Origin: Cytobacillus sp. NCCP-133
GTDB lineage: Bacteria; Bacillota; Bacilli; Bacillales; Cytobacillaceae
Reading direction: 5' to 3'
DNA: 64,000 nt
Assembly: GCF_026011715.1 (NCBI RefSeq)
Contig: NZ_BRVM01000001.1
Location: forward strand, 258,689 to 322,688
Under the pieces are notes generated by a model. That model was not told the origin of the DNA, searched no databases, and saw only the letters and a program-made list of their open reading frames with translations. Below, one piece after another: positions 56,337-64,000 of this stretch (positions within the stretch are counted from its first letter, which is position 1; every line of letters starts with the position of its first letter). A program made the translations under genes and the position numbers.

Positions 56337-56904
56337 TGTTTGTTTTCCATACCTGATCATCTGTAATGATGAAGTCGACGGGACGGTCGTGTTGTTCAAT
56401 CGGAAGGCTTTCGATTACTTGAAAAGAAAAAGCCAAAGATACTGTCCTGCCTTTGTAATTCTTAAGAAAACGATCATAATACCCTCCTCCGAATCCTAAG
56501 CGATAGCCGCATTTCATGTAAGCAAGCCCAGGCACTATCAAAAGATCAATTTCTTCTCCTGACACTTCGGCTGTCTTTGCCTCAATTGGCTCCCATAATC
56601 CATAGTATACGGACTCAAGATGACTGAAGCATTCCAAATCCCTGAACACCATTTGCTTTGTGCTGGGAACGCACTTAGGGACAACTACTCTCTTTCCTTC
56701 TTCCCATGCTTTTCTGATAATCTGCCAGGTCTCAGGCTCGGGCGGATTTGACACAGTCATCCCTATCGTCTTGGCATGAAGCCAAAAAGGGGTTTGATAA
56801 AGGCTGCGGGCTATATCATATGATCGCTGTTCATACTCCGGCTTGTTCAATTCTTTTAATTTCGCGAGCATTTCTTTTCGTATCATTTTCTTTTCTGCTT
56901 CCAT
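56329..56904 (-). CDS. fthC: 5-formyltetrahydrofolate cyclo-ligase (YqgN)
   Basis: Converts 5-formyl-THF to 5,10-methenyl-THF with ATP. 191 residues: MEAEKKMIRKEMLAKLKELN, TVSNPPEPETWQIIRKAWEE, VVVPKCVPSTKQMVFRDL, IDLLIVPGLAYMKCGYRLGF followed by GGGYYDRFL. ATG after TGGAGGCAGGTAAA. Confidence 0.92.
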   Translation of the reverse strand: MEAEKKMIRKEMLAKLKELNKPEYEQRSYDIARSLYQTPFWLHAKTIGMTVSNPPEPETWQIIRKAWEEGKRVVVPKCVPSTKQMVFRDLECFSHLESVYYGLWEPIEAKTAEVSGEEIDLLIVPGLAYMKCGYRLGFGGGYYDRFLKNYKGRTVSLAFSFQVIESLPIEQHDRPVDFIITDDQVWKTNNA

Positions 56905-56992
56905 TTTACCTGCCTCCAGCGGAAAAAATTTATGTACAATTTCGCACTATTTACCCATTTAAGGGAAGTATATCCATGAAAAACACAACAAA

Positions 56993-57021
56993 AAAAGCAG
57001 TAGGAATCATCCTACCGCTTA
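56993..57021 (-). terminator. Terminator of rpmGA
   Basis: The stem AAGCAGTAGGA/TCCTACCGCTT with one G-T pair overlaps the rpmGA stop codon and is followed by a T-run on the minus strand. Confidence 0.8.
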
Positions 57022-57168
57022 TTTTGTTTCGCGATGTGTAGTCGAACGCTTATCTCTTGGGCAATATTTTTTAAGCTCAAGACGATCTGGATTATTTCGT
57101 TTATTTTTTTTAGAAATATAGTTACGATCTCCACATTCTGTGCAAGCTAATGTAATGTTTACACGCAT
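57019..57168 (-). CDS. rpmGA: 50S ribosomal protein L33
   Basis: 49 residues: [20 protein letters not shown] then [17 protein letters not shown]. Start ATG at 57168 after GGAGGGAAATAAC. The first CxxC is present (CTEC); the second half has a single Cys (YCPRD), as in the RpmGA form of B. subtilis, which occupies the same place next to yqgN. Confidence 0.96.
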   Translation of the reverse strand: MRVNITLACTECGDRNYISKKNKRNNPDRLELKKYCPRDKRSTTHRETK

Positions 57169-57232
57169 GTTATTTCCCTCCAAACTATGTTCATACTAGT
57201 TCGTTCATACGACTTTTCTATAATATCATTAT

Positions 57233-57862
57233 TTAAATCGAAATGCTAGTACGTTTTTTTAAAAGTAACTGGTTATACTGAAGAAGTTCTGTTTTGCTAT
57301 CTCCGCTGATGATCCATGATTCAGCTTCGGCCGTTTCTTTACCTCCAAACCCAATACTGAAAGCGTAAATGCTTAATGCATTCCCCTTGGCCATCGGGTG
57401 GTATTTTAGTATACCTTTGTTTCTGCATTTCCAAATTTGATCACTGTATAAGTTCCAATAAGGCTGAATGGAGCATTCTGTCATTTTCTTGCCATCCATC
57501 TGGCCGTTCACCAAAAATACTTTTGAATCTGCCATATGAAAAATGACATTTTCTGCCGGAGAAATAAAGGAGAGGTGCTCACGGGAAGAATATTCATGCT
57601 TATGCTGGATTAATAGCTTTACTTTGCGCGGCTTATCCTCATGGTTAGTGATAAAACATTTAAAAAAAGAGATTTTTGAATGAATGTTCTCCTCTTTTAT
57701 ATAGACAGAAAGTTTGTCCTCCGGAAATAGCTCTTTAAAGCCATTTTTCATCCAGTAGGTTTTGCCGTCTATCCATAAACCCGGAATCATTCTCAGTTTG
57801 CCTTTGGCTGCATTCTCCATCTCATCATATATATCAGACCGAATCCAGTTTAAAGTGTTCAT
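57233..57862 (-). CDS. Hypothetical protein (209 aa)
   Basis: I do not recognise a domain. It opens MNTLNWIRSDIYDEMENAAK and continues with a beta-rich pattern (VKLLIQHKHEYSSREHLSFI; VIFHMADSKVFLVNGQ). No signal peptide or membrane segment. ATG after AAAAGGTGCAAAGAG. Downstream of the glycosyltransferase yqgM, 95 bp apart. Confidence 0.75.
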   Translation of the reverse strand: MNTLNWIRSDIYDEMENAAKGKLRMIPGLWIDGKTYWMKNGFKELFPEDKLSVYIKEENIHSKISFFKCFITNHEDKPRKVKLLIQHKHEYSSREHLSFISPAENVIFHMADSKVFLVNGQMDGKKMTECSIQPYWNLYSDQIWKCRNKGILKYHPMAKGNALSIYAFSIGFGGKETAEAESWIISGDSKTELLQYNQLLLKKRTSISI

Positions 57863-57957
57863 CTCTTTGCACCTTTTCTTTTAGTTTTTTTGAAGTCCGT
57901 CATTTATCACAATGGCTAGTCAGCATCCAATTAGAAATGGCTTTAAACCAATAAATT

Positions 57958-59196
57958 TTAAAACAGGTCTTCTAGTTTCTGGCTGATCAATGTCTCTTCA
58001 AATACTCTCTTGGTTTCCTCTGCTATGCGGCTCCAGCTGAACAAACTCTCAGCCACCTTTTTTCCATTTAATCCAATTGTACGTCCGAAATCAGTGTTTC
58101 CAAGCAAATAAGACGCTTGCTCAGCAAAACTGTCTGAATTCCCCGGAATCATGAACAGCCCAGAAAATCCATGCTTCACGATCCCTTTCAATCCGCCAGT
58201 ATTAGAGACAATTGCAGGTTTTCCTGATATCATTGCTTCCAGCGCAACAATGCCAAAAGGCTCGTAATAGCTTGGGAAAACAGCAAATGTACATTTATTA
58301 AAAAGAGCAGAACGCTGCATATCATTGATAAAACCCGGGAAATAAATAAAATCATCCAAATTCAACTCTTTAATTCTCTTTCTGTATGCCTCAAGCATCG
58401 GCCCTTTCCCGGCTATAATAAAATAGACATCCGGAAAATTCTCTTTGATCTTAGGTACAGAATCAATCAAAGTATCAAAGCCTTTTTCTTTTACCATGCG
58501 GCCAATAGAAAATATAAGTCTGCCGCTCCTCCTTACAGGAAGACCTGCAAGAACACGATCTTGATTCTCCATTGGTATTTCTTTGTTTATCCCATTCGCA
58601 ATTACAGCCAGTTTTTCATCACTGACCCCAAATTGGTGCATTACTTCCTCTTTCATATATTCGCTGCAAACAATCACACGGTCTGAACCCTTAACGAGCT
58701 GATTTTCTTTTTCATGTATAAATTTTTGAAGTTCTGTGTAAATCCCATTGTTTCTGCCATGTTCTGTAGCATGAATGGTTGTAACCAGCGGAACCTTAAG
58801 GCTCTCCTTTAAAGTTAAACCACAGGGGCCCACCAGCCAGTCATGGGCATGAACAAGCTCAAAAACATGGCTGGAAGCCAACTCCCTTGCTCTTTGCTCC
58901 ATGGAAAGATTAAGCCCCAGTATCCAGTGCAAAAAGTTACGGTCATGCTCTTTAAGCGGCCGTACACGATGGATGTGAATTCCCTCGTCACTTTCATAGG
59001 CAGGGAGATGGCCGGGATTTGCCGTCAAAACATGAACTTCATAAAGCATTTGGCTTAATCCGCCTGCAATTCCGTGCACATGCCTTGACAGTCCCCCTAC
59101 AACATTTGGAGGGTATTCCCATGTTAGAAGAAGAATTTTCTTAATTCTATTATTCTGCAATTTCATTTTCGGTTCTGCAGTGATTGGCTCATGCAT
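57958..59196 (-). CDS. yqgM: Glycosyltransferase family 4 protein (YqgM)
   Basis: 412-residue GT-B fold retaining glycosyltransferase, starch-synthase-like: ILLLTWEYPPNVVGGLSRHV at the N-terminus, HAHDWLVGPCGLTL, HATEHGRNNGIY, VIANGINKE, IGRMVKEKGFDTLIDSV and the EX7E segment YYEPFGIVALEAMISGKPAI. Activated-sugar donor and acceptor are unknown. ATG overlaps the end region of the DUF4912 gene (4-bp gap), so the two are translationally linked. Confidence 0.9.
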   Translation of the reverse strand: MHEPITAEPKMKLQNNRIKKILLLTWEYPPNVVGGLSRHVHGIAGGLSQMLYEVHVLTANPGHLPAYESDEGIHIHRVRPLKEHDRNFLHWILGLNLSMEQRARELASSHVFELVHAHDWLVGPCGLTLKESLKVPLVTTIHATEHGRNNGIYTELQKFIHEKENQLVKGSDRVIVCSEYMKEEVMHQFGVSDEKLAVIANGINKEIPMENQDRVLAGLPVRRSGRLIFSIGRMVKEKGFDTLIDSVPKIKENFPDVYFIIAGKGPMLEAYRKRIKELNLDDFIYFPGFINDMQRSALFNKCTFAVFPSYYEPFGIVALEAMISGKPAIVSNTGGLKGIVKHGFSGLFMIPGNSDSFAEQASYLLGNTDFGRTIGLNGKKVAESLFSWSRIAEETKRVFEETLISQKLEDLF

Positions 59197-59199
59197 CCA

Positions 59200-59841
59200 T
59201 TAGTCCTCTCCTTCATCAATATTTTCATAATAAGTATAGGTACTCACATTTTCAGACCATTCTGCAGCCTTTTGAATCCCCTCTTTTGGAGGAGGAAACT
59301 TTTCAATTGCTGCATCAGATGAATGTAAAGCACTTGAACGAAGCAAAGGAAAGAATTGATCCTCTTCAAGCTTTATGCCAAGCTCTATACAATAGACTCT
59401 TCCAGGTTTCAGGCCTTTAAAGGTCCATTCTTTATCTCGCTCAGATAGAGCCACCTCGTGATCGCTTTGTGCATTTTCTCCGTTAAAAATAACACCAGTC
59501 ACATCATAGATTCTTAATGCCTTTCTCCAAGAGTCAATAGGCCTGTCAAAAAACTGAGCGGCCATATTTTCTTTATAGACCGATAGCTTCCATCCAGCTA
59601 TGACTTTATCATTTGACACTGGGGTCAAAGTGATTTTATCTTCCTCTGCATAAGCTGCTTCTTTATCTGTTTTCTGAACAGGTATAATCTTTTGAGAGGG
59701 CTCTTCGATGCTCCGCTTCGCTTTATTCTGGATTAGCTTTGTCCATTGATATTGCACTTTGCCGACCGTAGTATCAAGTTCTCTGGCAATTTTGCGGAAT
59801 GAAAGCCCTCTTCTGCGCAGCTTAATAATATCATCAATCAT
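59200..59841 (-). CDS. DUF4912 protein with N-terminal HTH
   Basis: 213 residues. The first 35 form a helix-turn-helix-like segment (IIKLRRRGLSFRKIARELDT). After a charged linker, a DUF4912 domain has GWKLSVYKENMAAQFFDRPI, SWRKALRIYDVTGVIFNGEN and GLKPGRVYCIELGIKLEEDQ. ATG after AGAGGTGCCGTT. Forms a two-gene unit with yqgM; DUF4912 genes often sit next to glycosyltransferases or carbohydrate enzymes, but the function is unknown. Confidence 0.85.
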   Translation of the reverse strand: MIDDIIKLRRRGLSFRKIARELDTTVGKVQYQWTKLIQNKAKRSIEEPSQKIIPVQKTDKEAAYAEEDKITLTPVSNDKVIAGWKLSVYKENMAAQFFDRPIDSWRKALRIYDVTGVIFNGENAQSDHEVALSERDKEWTFKGLKPGRVYCIELGIKLEEDQFFPLLRSSALHSSDAAIEKFPPPKEGIQKAAEWSENVSTYTYYENIDEGED

Positions 59842-59979
59842 AACGGCACCTCTTATTATTAAATTTTAAATGCGATGCAAACTTCCAAAAGTTTGATATA
59901 TATGGTCAATATCAAAATTTTATGACTATTTTTATAACTTAATGTTAGCATTGAAACAGTTGAGCTACAATGAACGGAA

Positions 59980-60138
59980 TTTGTCGCTTATTGCGATAGC
60001 TGTACTGGCAGGCATATAGGATAGGAAATTTTTTTCATGTGTGATTTAAGGCTGGCTTTCGACAAAAACAAAGCATGATTCACGACAAAAAAATTTAATT
60101 TTTATATGATTTTGGAGGAACAATCGAAATTTGTCGCC
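59980..60138. promoter_or_regulatory. Cluster of Spo0A-box-like motifs
   Basis: Four copies of the 0A-box core lie in the 343-bp gap between two divergent gene pairs: TTTGTCGC (59980-59987), TTCGACAAA (60058-60066, a perfect complement of TTTGTCGAA), CACGACAAA (60081-60089) and TTTGTCGCC (60130-60138). ATAGGAAAT at 60021-60029 also matches a sigma-H -35 on the plus strand, but the -10 is imperfect. Binding is inferred from motif density. Confidence 0.45.
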
Positions 60139-60184
60139 AATAATGATAAAATGTTTCTGTTCTAGTGAAGAAGAGGTGACAATT

Positions 60185-60577
60185 TTGGAATATATTGTGC
60201 TTGTATTATTGGGTTTTTCCTTTGCTTTATTCATTTTTTCTCTATTTTTAAAGGACCCTTATAAAGAGATTCGGGAAGAAATAGACCAAATGTCGATTCA
60301 GCACATTCAGGAAATGTACCAAATTAAGAAAAAACTCAAGGTCCTTGAAGAGGAGCTGCTAATAGGGGAAGATAGCCTGGTGCCGCCATTATCTTTTAAA
60401 AGTTCTTCACCGGCGATAGAAAAAAAAGATATTCATGAAATCATTAAAAATCAGGTTATTCTGCTTACCCAGCAAGGTCTAACCATAGACCAAATTGCAA
60501 GGCAATCCTCCCTCGCCCCTGAGGAGGTTAATGCAATCCAAACGGAAATGAATTTAAGAGGCCAAGACTATGAATAA
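60185..60577 (+). CDS. Membrane-anchored coiled-coil protein with C-terminal HTH-like segment
   Basis: 130 residues from a TTG at 60185 after AGAGGTGACAAT. N-terminal transmembrane helix (YIVLVLLGFSFALFIFSLFL), a coiled-coil (about 28-60: IREEIDQMSIQHIQEMYQIK), then a C-terminal segment resembling an HTH (GLTIDQIARQSSLAPEEVNA). Family not recognised. The stop overlaps the next start (ATGAATAA). Confidence 0.75.
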   Translation: MEYIVLVLLGFSFALFIFSLFLKDPYKEIREEIDQMSIQHIQEMYQIKKKLKVLEEELLIGEDSLVPPLSFKSSSPAIEKKDIHEIIKNQVILLTQQGLTIDQIARQSSLAPEEVNAIQTEMNLRGQDYE

Positions 60578-61043
60578 GAGAAACACAAGGGCATTTTCTT
60601 TTGGGATTCTTATAACGGTTTTGATTATGGGCACCGTCTATTTCTTTGATAGAGATGATGCTTCTCCGAATATGCAAAAGGGGGTTGAGGCTGCAAAACA
60701 GCTTGTCATTCAGGAAGGATATATGGTTTTGACACAAGAAGAGTATGCAAATCTCCAAGAGAAGATTAAAAATGCCTCTAAACCTGAGACCGCACAGAAA
60801 GAACAGAAAACCGGAAAAGCGCAGGAAGAACCTTCTTCCTCCTATCAACTTGAAATTGTGAGCGGCATGACACCGGGAGAAATAGCAGAACAACTAAAAA
60901 ACAAAAATATTGTAAATGATGCTGAAGAGTTTGGAAGGTACCTGGAGGAATACGGCTACAGCAAAAAAATTCAGTTGGGTACATTTGAATTAAGCAGCCA
61001 AATGAGCTATCAGGATATTGCCAAACTCATTACAAAAAGCTAA
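60570..61043 (+). CDS. Membrane-anchored MltG/YceG-like LysM-type fragment protein
   Basis: 157 residues. One N-terminal transmembrane helix (FSFGILITVLIMGTVYFF), a charged Lys/Glu linker (about 60-95), then an extracellular domain, VSGMTPGEIAEQLKNKNIVN ... FELSSQMSYQDIAKLI, which resembles the small N-terminal domain of MltG endolytic transglycosylases without the catalytic part. Probably wall-associated. B. subtilis YqzC near pst may be the counterpart; not certain. Confidence 0.7.
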   Translation: MNKRNTRAFSFGILITVLIMGTVYFFDRDDASPNMQKGVEAAKQLVIQEGYMVLTQEEYANLQEKIKNASKPETAQKEQKTGKAQEEPSSSYQLEIVSGMTPGEIAEQLKNKNIVNDAEEFGRYLEEYGYSKKIQLGTFELSSQMSYQDIAKLITKS

Positions 61044-61065
61044 AAGGTATGCTCCTTTTAGCTTT
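61040..61065 (+). terminator. Terminator of the two-gene membrane unit
   Basis: The stem AGCTAAAAGG/CCTTTTAGCT is followed by TTTTTTG on the plus strand, overlapping the stop codon of the preceding gene and facing phoU. Confidence 0.85.
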
Positions 61066-61071
61066 TTTTGT

Positions 61072-61731
61072 TCAATTATTCAAATCATATTGACGTCCTT
61101 TAACCAGATAAAAGATATGTTCAGAAATATTAGTTACGTGGTCGGCAGCCCGTTCTAAATAGCGGCAGACAAATGAAAGCTGAGTAATCTGCGGCAAAAA
61201 CTCAGGCTTTTGCAAATTGATCTGCAGTAGCTCCTTGATTGTCTCGCCATATAAATCATCAACTTGATCATCCATATCCGCCACTTTTTTCGCTTTTGTT
61301 ATATCTTCATCATTAAATGCTTCTAATGACATCCGAAGCATTTCTGTAGATATTTGATGCATTTTCTTTATATGTTCAATGGGCTTAATTAGCGGTTCAG
61401 AGCCTATCCTGATTGTTGACTTTGCCACATTAACGGCAAAATCCGCAATTCTTTCAATATCCGTCGCAATTTTAATTGCAACAATGATGCGGCGGAGGTC
61501 AATCGCCACCGGCTGCTGTTTGGCAATCAAAAGAATCGCCATGTCATTAATCTCCTCATAAAGAAGATCTGCCTTGGAATCGTCATCCATAATCTCCAGC
61601 GCTAACTCAATATTTTGCGTTTCAAGCGCCTCAATCGCTTTATGCAATGCTTCTTCTGCAAAATTGCCGATTTCAAGGAGCCTCTTTTGAAGCTCCTGCA
61701 AATCATATTCAAATCTTTCGCGTCCTGCCAT
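61072..61731 (-). CDS. phoU: Phosphate signalling/transport regulator PhoU
   Basis: 219 residues with two three-helix PhoU repeats: ALETQNIELALEIMDDDSKADLLYEEI and FNDEDITKAKKVADMDDQVDDLYGETI carry the repeated metal-binding D/E patterns. Peripheral membrane protein that restrains the Pst transporter and Pho signalling. ATG after GAAGGGGGAC. Last gene of pstC-pstA-pstB-phoU. Confidence 0.95.
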   Translation of the reverse strand: MAGRERFEYDLQELQKRLLEIGNFAEEALHKAIEALETQNIELALEIMDDDSKADLLYEEINDMAILLIAKQQPVAIDLRRIIVAIKIATDIERIADFAVNVAKSTIRIGSEPLIKPIEHIKKMHQISTEMLRMSLEAFNDEDITKAKKVADMDDQVDDLYGETIKELLQINLQKPEFLPQITQLSFVCRYLERAADHVTNISEHIFYLVKGRQYDLNN

Positions 61732-61795
61732 GATTTTTGTCCCCCTTCAAATCTTCTTCCTTTAAATTAAGCTTTGAAAATTTCGTTCCTCAACA

Positions 61796-62620
61796 TTAGC
61801 CAAAACGCCCAGTAATATAATCTTCAGTTCGCTTATCTGAAGGGGTTGAGAAAATCTTATCTGTTTCAGCAAATTCCACCACTTCACCATTTAAAAAGAA
61901 CGCCGTCTTGTCAGAGATGCGGGCTGCCTGCTGCATATTGTGAGTAACGATGATAATGCTGAATTCTTCTTTAAGTTCCTGTACCAGTTCCTCAACCTTT
62001 AATGTAGAGATTGGGTCCAGGGCTGACGTCGGCTCATCCATTAAAATAACATCAGGTTCAATTGCCAGGCAGCGTGCGATGCAAAGGCGCTGCTGCTGAC
62101 CGCCAGATAGGCCGTATGCATTCTGATTTAACCGGTCCTTTACTTCATCCCAGATGGCCGCTCCCCTTAAGCTCTTCTCAACAATTTCATCAAGGATTTT
62201 CTTAGCGCGGATCCCATGAATTTTAGGTCCATAAGCTACATTTTCATAAATCGACTTTGGAAAAGGATTTGGTTTTTGGAAAACCATGCCGACTTTTGTA
62301 CGCAACTCTTCTACACCATAAGACTTGTCAAAGATATTTCTGCCGCGGTATGCTATTTCACCAGATGTTTTTACTCCTGGAACTAACTCAATCATTCTGT
62401 TTAACGTTTTAATATAAGTTGACTTACCGCAGCCTGAAGGTCCAATAATAGCAGTTACTTCTTTTTCATAAATATCCAAATCAATGTTCTTCAGTGCCTG
62501 AATTTCTCCATACCAAAGATTGAGCTCACTTGTTTTATAGACAATATCTTTTGGCTGTTTTGAGCTTTTGTTATCCCCTTGTTTTTCAAGTACTTTTTGC
62601 TTTTCAATTGTGGCAGTCAT
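61796..62620 (-). CDS. pstB: Phosphate ABC transporter ATP-binding protein
   Basis: 274 residues. Walker [22 protein letters not shown]-loop [20 protein letters not shown], signature [19 protein letters not shown], Walker [15 protein letters not shown]-loop [10 protein letters not shown]. An N-terminal extension of about 25 polar residues precedes the domain. ATG after GGAGGGGTC. Confidence 0.97.
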   Translation of the reverse strand: MTATIEKQKVLEKQGDNKSSKQPKDIVYKTSELNLWYGEIQALKNIDLDIYEKEVTAIIGPSGCGKSTYIKTLNRMIELVPGVKTSGEIAYRGRNIFDKSYGVEELRTKVGMVFQKPNPFPKSIYENVAYGPKIHGIRAKKILDEIVEKSLRGAAIWDEVKDRLNQNAYGLSGGQQQRLCIARCLAIEPDVILMDEPTSALDPISTLKVEELVQELKEEFSIIIVTHNMQQAARISDKTAFFLNGEVVEFAETDKIFSTPSDKRTEDYITGRFG

Positions 62621-62658
62621 AAAAAGACCCCTCCTTCATCCTATTGAAACCTTAGCTC

Positions 62659-63537
62659 CTAGTATCTTTTTTGAAACTTATTTCGAATAAAAACTGCAAT
62701 TGAGTTCATAAAAATCAGCAAAATGAGCAGAACAATTATTCCAGCAGCTGCCAACGCGTGAAATTCCTCTTGAGGCCTGCCCGTCCAGTTATATATTTGC
62801 ATGGGCAAAACGGTAAACATATCAAATACTGATTTTGGCAAGAATGCAAGAAATAAAGGTAATCCAAGAACGACCAGAGGAGCTGTTTCACCGATTGCAC
62901 GTGATAATGCAAGGATTCCGCCTGTTAATATTCCGGGGATGGCTGCAGGCATAACAACCCGAAGAATTGTTTGCCATTTTGTCGCACCCATCCCAAAAGA
63001 GGCTTGTCTAAGGTCATTGGGTACTGATCTGATGGCTTCCTGAGAAGCTACGATGATAATTGGCAGTACCAGCAAGCTCATCGTTAACCCAGCTGCCAAT
63101 ACACTCGTGCCTAGTGCAAGGGCACGTACAAATACAGTCAATCCCAACAATCCAAATACAATAGATGGAACACCTGCCAAATTGGAAATATTTATTTGAA
63201 TGAAATTCGTAAATTGATTCTTCCTTGCATACTCTTCTAAATAAATTGCTGTTCCAACACCTAGTAGCAGGGATACAGGAGCCACTACGACCATAAGCCA
63301 AATTGTACCGATTAATGCTGTTTTAACTCCCGCCATTTCAGGTTTACGAGAAGGCAGGCTTTGTAAAAATTGCAAATCCAGATATCCAATTCCTTGAGTG
63401 AGTATCCGATATAATAAAATTCCTAAAACAAGTAACCCAAACATAGTTGCCGCAAAGAAAACACCTTTAAAAAAGATATTCTTAAGAATCCTGGGTTTCA
63501 TATTGTTAACAACTTTTGCATGATCAATTAATCTCAT
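62659..63537 (-). CDS. pstA: Phosphate ABC transporter permease PstA
   Basis: 292 residues with six hydrophobic segments, starting FFAATMFGLLVLGILLYRIL. The ABC-permease EAA loop is QEAIRSVPNDLRQASFGMG with ATKWQTILRVVMPAAIPGIL. The start overlaps the pstC stop (TAATG), so the two are translationally coupled. Confidence 0.95.
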   Translation of the reverse strand: MRLIDHAKVVNNMKPRILKNIFFKGVFFAATMFGLLVLGILLYRILTQGIGYLDLQFLQSLPSRKPEMAGVKTALIGTIWLMVVVAPVSLLLGVGTAIYLEEYARKNQFTNFIQINISNLAGVPSIVFGLLGLTVFVRALALGTSVLAAGLTMSLLVLPIIIVASQEAIRSVPNDLRQASFGMGATKWQTILRVVMPAAIPGILTGGILALSRAIGETAPLVVLGLPLFLAFLPKSVFDMFTVLPMQIYNWTGRPQEEFHALAAAGIIVLLILLIFMNSIAVFIRNKFQKRY

Positions 63538-64000
63538 TAGTATTCCTCCCTAAAACGGCGGGCAATAAACTGCGCTAGCAGATTCATTATTAGAGTAAAC
63601 ACAAATAGGGTGAAGCCTACAGCGTAGATACTGTAGTAAATAGTTGTTCCATATCCCGCATCACCTTGGCTAACCTGAACAATATATGCTGTCATTGTCT
63701 GTATTGAACTGGTTATATCCCAATTTAGGTTAGGTGTAGATCCGCCCGCAACGGCAACGATCATTGTTTCCCCGATGGCCCTGGAGATGGCTAATACAAT
63801 TGATGCCACTACTCCGGATACTGCCGCAGGAAGGACTACTTTTAAAGAAACTTCAAATTTAGTTGATCCTAATGCAAGAGCACCTTCACGCATCGAGTTT
63901 GGTACAGAAGACATAGAATCTTCTGATAAGGAAGCAATCATAGGCGTGATCATGATCCCAATGACAATACCTGGACTTAAAGCATTAAATATTTCAAGGG
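63537..64000 (-). CDS. pstC: Phosphate ABC transporter permease PstC, C-terminal part (cut by window edge)
   Basis: The C-terminal 154 residues or so are present; the frame is open through base 64000 (reading LEIFNALSPGIVIGIMITPM at the edge). EAA loop DSMSSVPNSMREGALALGST with FEVSLKVVLPAAVSGVV, then ISRAIGETMIVAVAGG and a final transmembrane helix. Partner of PstA. Confidence 0.95.
   Translation of the reverse strand, partial: LEIFNALSPGIVIGIMITPMIASLSEDSMSSVPNSMREGALALGSTKFEVSLKVVLPAAVSGVVASIVLAISRAIGETMIVAVAGGSTPNLNWDITSSIQTMTAYIVQVSQGDAGYGTTIYYSIYAVGFTLFVFTLIMNLLAQFIARRFREEY

Overview
The window looks like a chromosomal core segment of an endospore-forming, low-GC Bacillaceae bacterium. 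The evidence is a complete spoIIIA operon, splB, a SpoVAF-type protein, comG, and gene order that follows the B. subtilis yqh-yqg region closely (gcvT-gcvPA-gcvPB, yqhL, lipM, yqhO, yqhP, yqhR, aroQ, pepQ, efp; then comG, yqgY, yqgX, yqgW, yqgV, yqgU, yqgT, yqgS, glcK, yqgQ, gluP, yqgN, rpmGA, yqgM, pst). The Cytobacillus/Mesobacillus (former Bacillus firmus-like) group fits best, but this is judged from protein and gene-order resemblance only. Nearly all genes lie on the minus strand. No prophage, insertion sequence or CRISPR array was seen.

Layout. 1-9 kb: isoprenoid, DNA-repair and fatty-acid block. It holds dxs (cut by the window edge), a DUF21-type membrane protein, a gene-free structured region of about 690 bp, ispA, xseB, xseA, folD, nusB, the Asp23 protein YqhY, accC and accB. 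The gene-free region between ispA and the DUF21 protein, with its own promoter, matches the genomic setting and size of OLE RNA (ornate, large, extremophilic), and the membrane protein is then OapA. This is the most striking locus in the window. 9.3-14.7 kb: the eight-gene spoIIIA operon behind a very good sigma-E promoter; spoIIIAD appears to start with ATT. 14.7-17.6 kb: a plus-strand insert relative to B. subtilis (alkaline phosphatase, SIMPL protein, a 55-residue small protein) next to a degenerate Bacillaceae intergenic repeat. 17.6-28.4 kb: efp, pepQ, aroQ, yqhR, yqhP, yqhO, then splB and an adenosylcobalamin-dependent ribonucleotide reductase (nrdJ) where B. subtilis has mntR, followed by lipM and yqhL. 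28.6-35.4 kb: glycine cleavage genes under a tandem glycine riboswitch, and divergent yqhH-yqhG. 35.4-40.5 kb: yqzE, aroK, the seven comG genes and a lone tRNA-Gln. 40.8-61 kb: a Fe-S-type HTH regulator, then the yqg gene series including glucokinase, an LTA-synthase paralogue, a peptidoglycan endopeptidase, a SpoVAF-like germination protein, rhomboid protease GluP, a wrecked lactate dehydrogenase gene, DUF92, fthC, rpmGA, a glycosyltransferase and DUF4912. A cluster of Spo0A-box-like motifs lies between DUF4912 and two divergent small membrane-anchored proteins. 61-64 kb: phoU, pstB, pstA and truncated pstC.

Functional threads. One-carbon and lipoate chemistry are linked: lipM delivers octanoyl groups to GcvH of the glycine cleavage system, whose P and T proteins are here with their riboswitch, and folD and fthC serve the folate pool. 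Sporulation is represented by spoIIIA, splB, spoVAF and the 0A-box cluster. Phosphate acquisition is represented by the alkaline phosphatase and pst-phoU. Many starts were moved from the longest open frame to TTG, GTG or internal ATG codons with better ribosome-binding sites; each case is noted.
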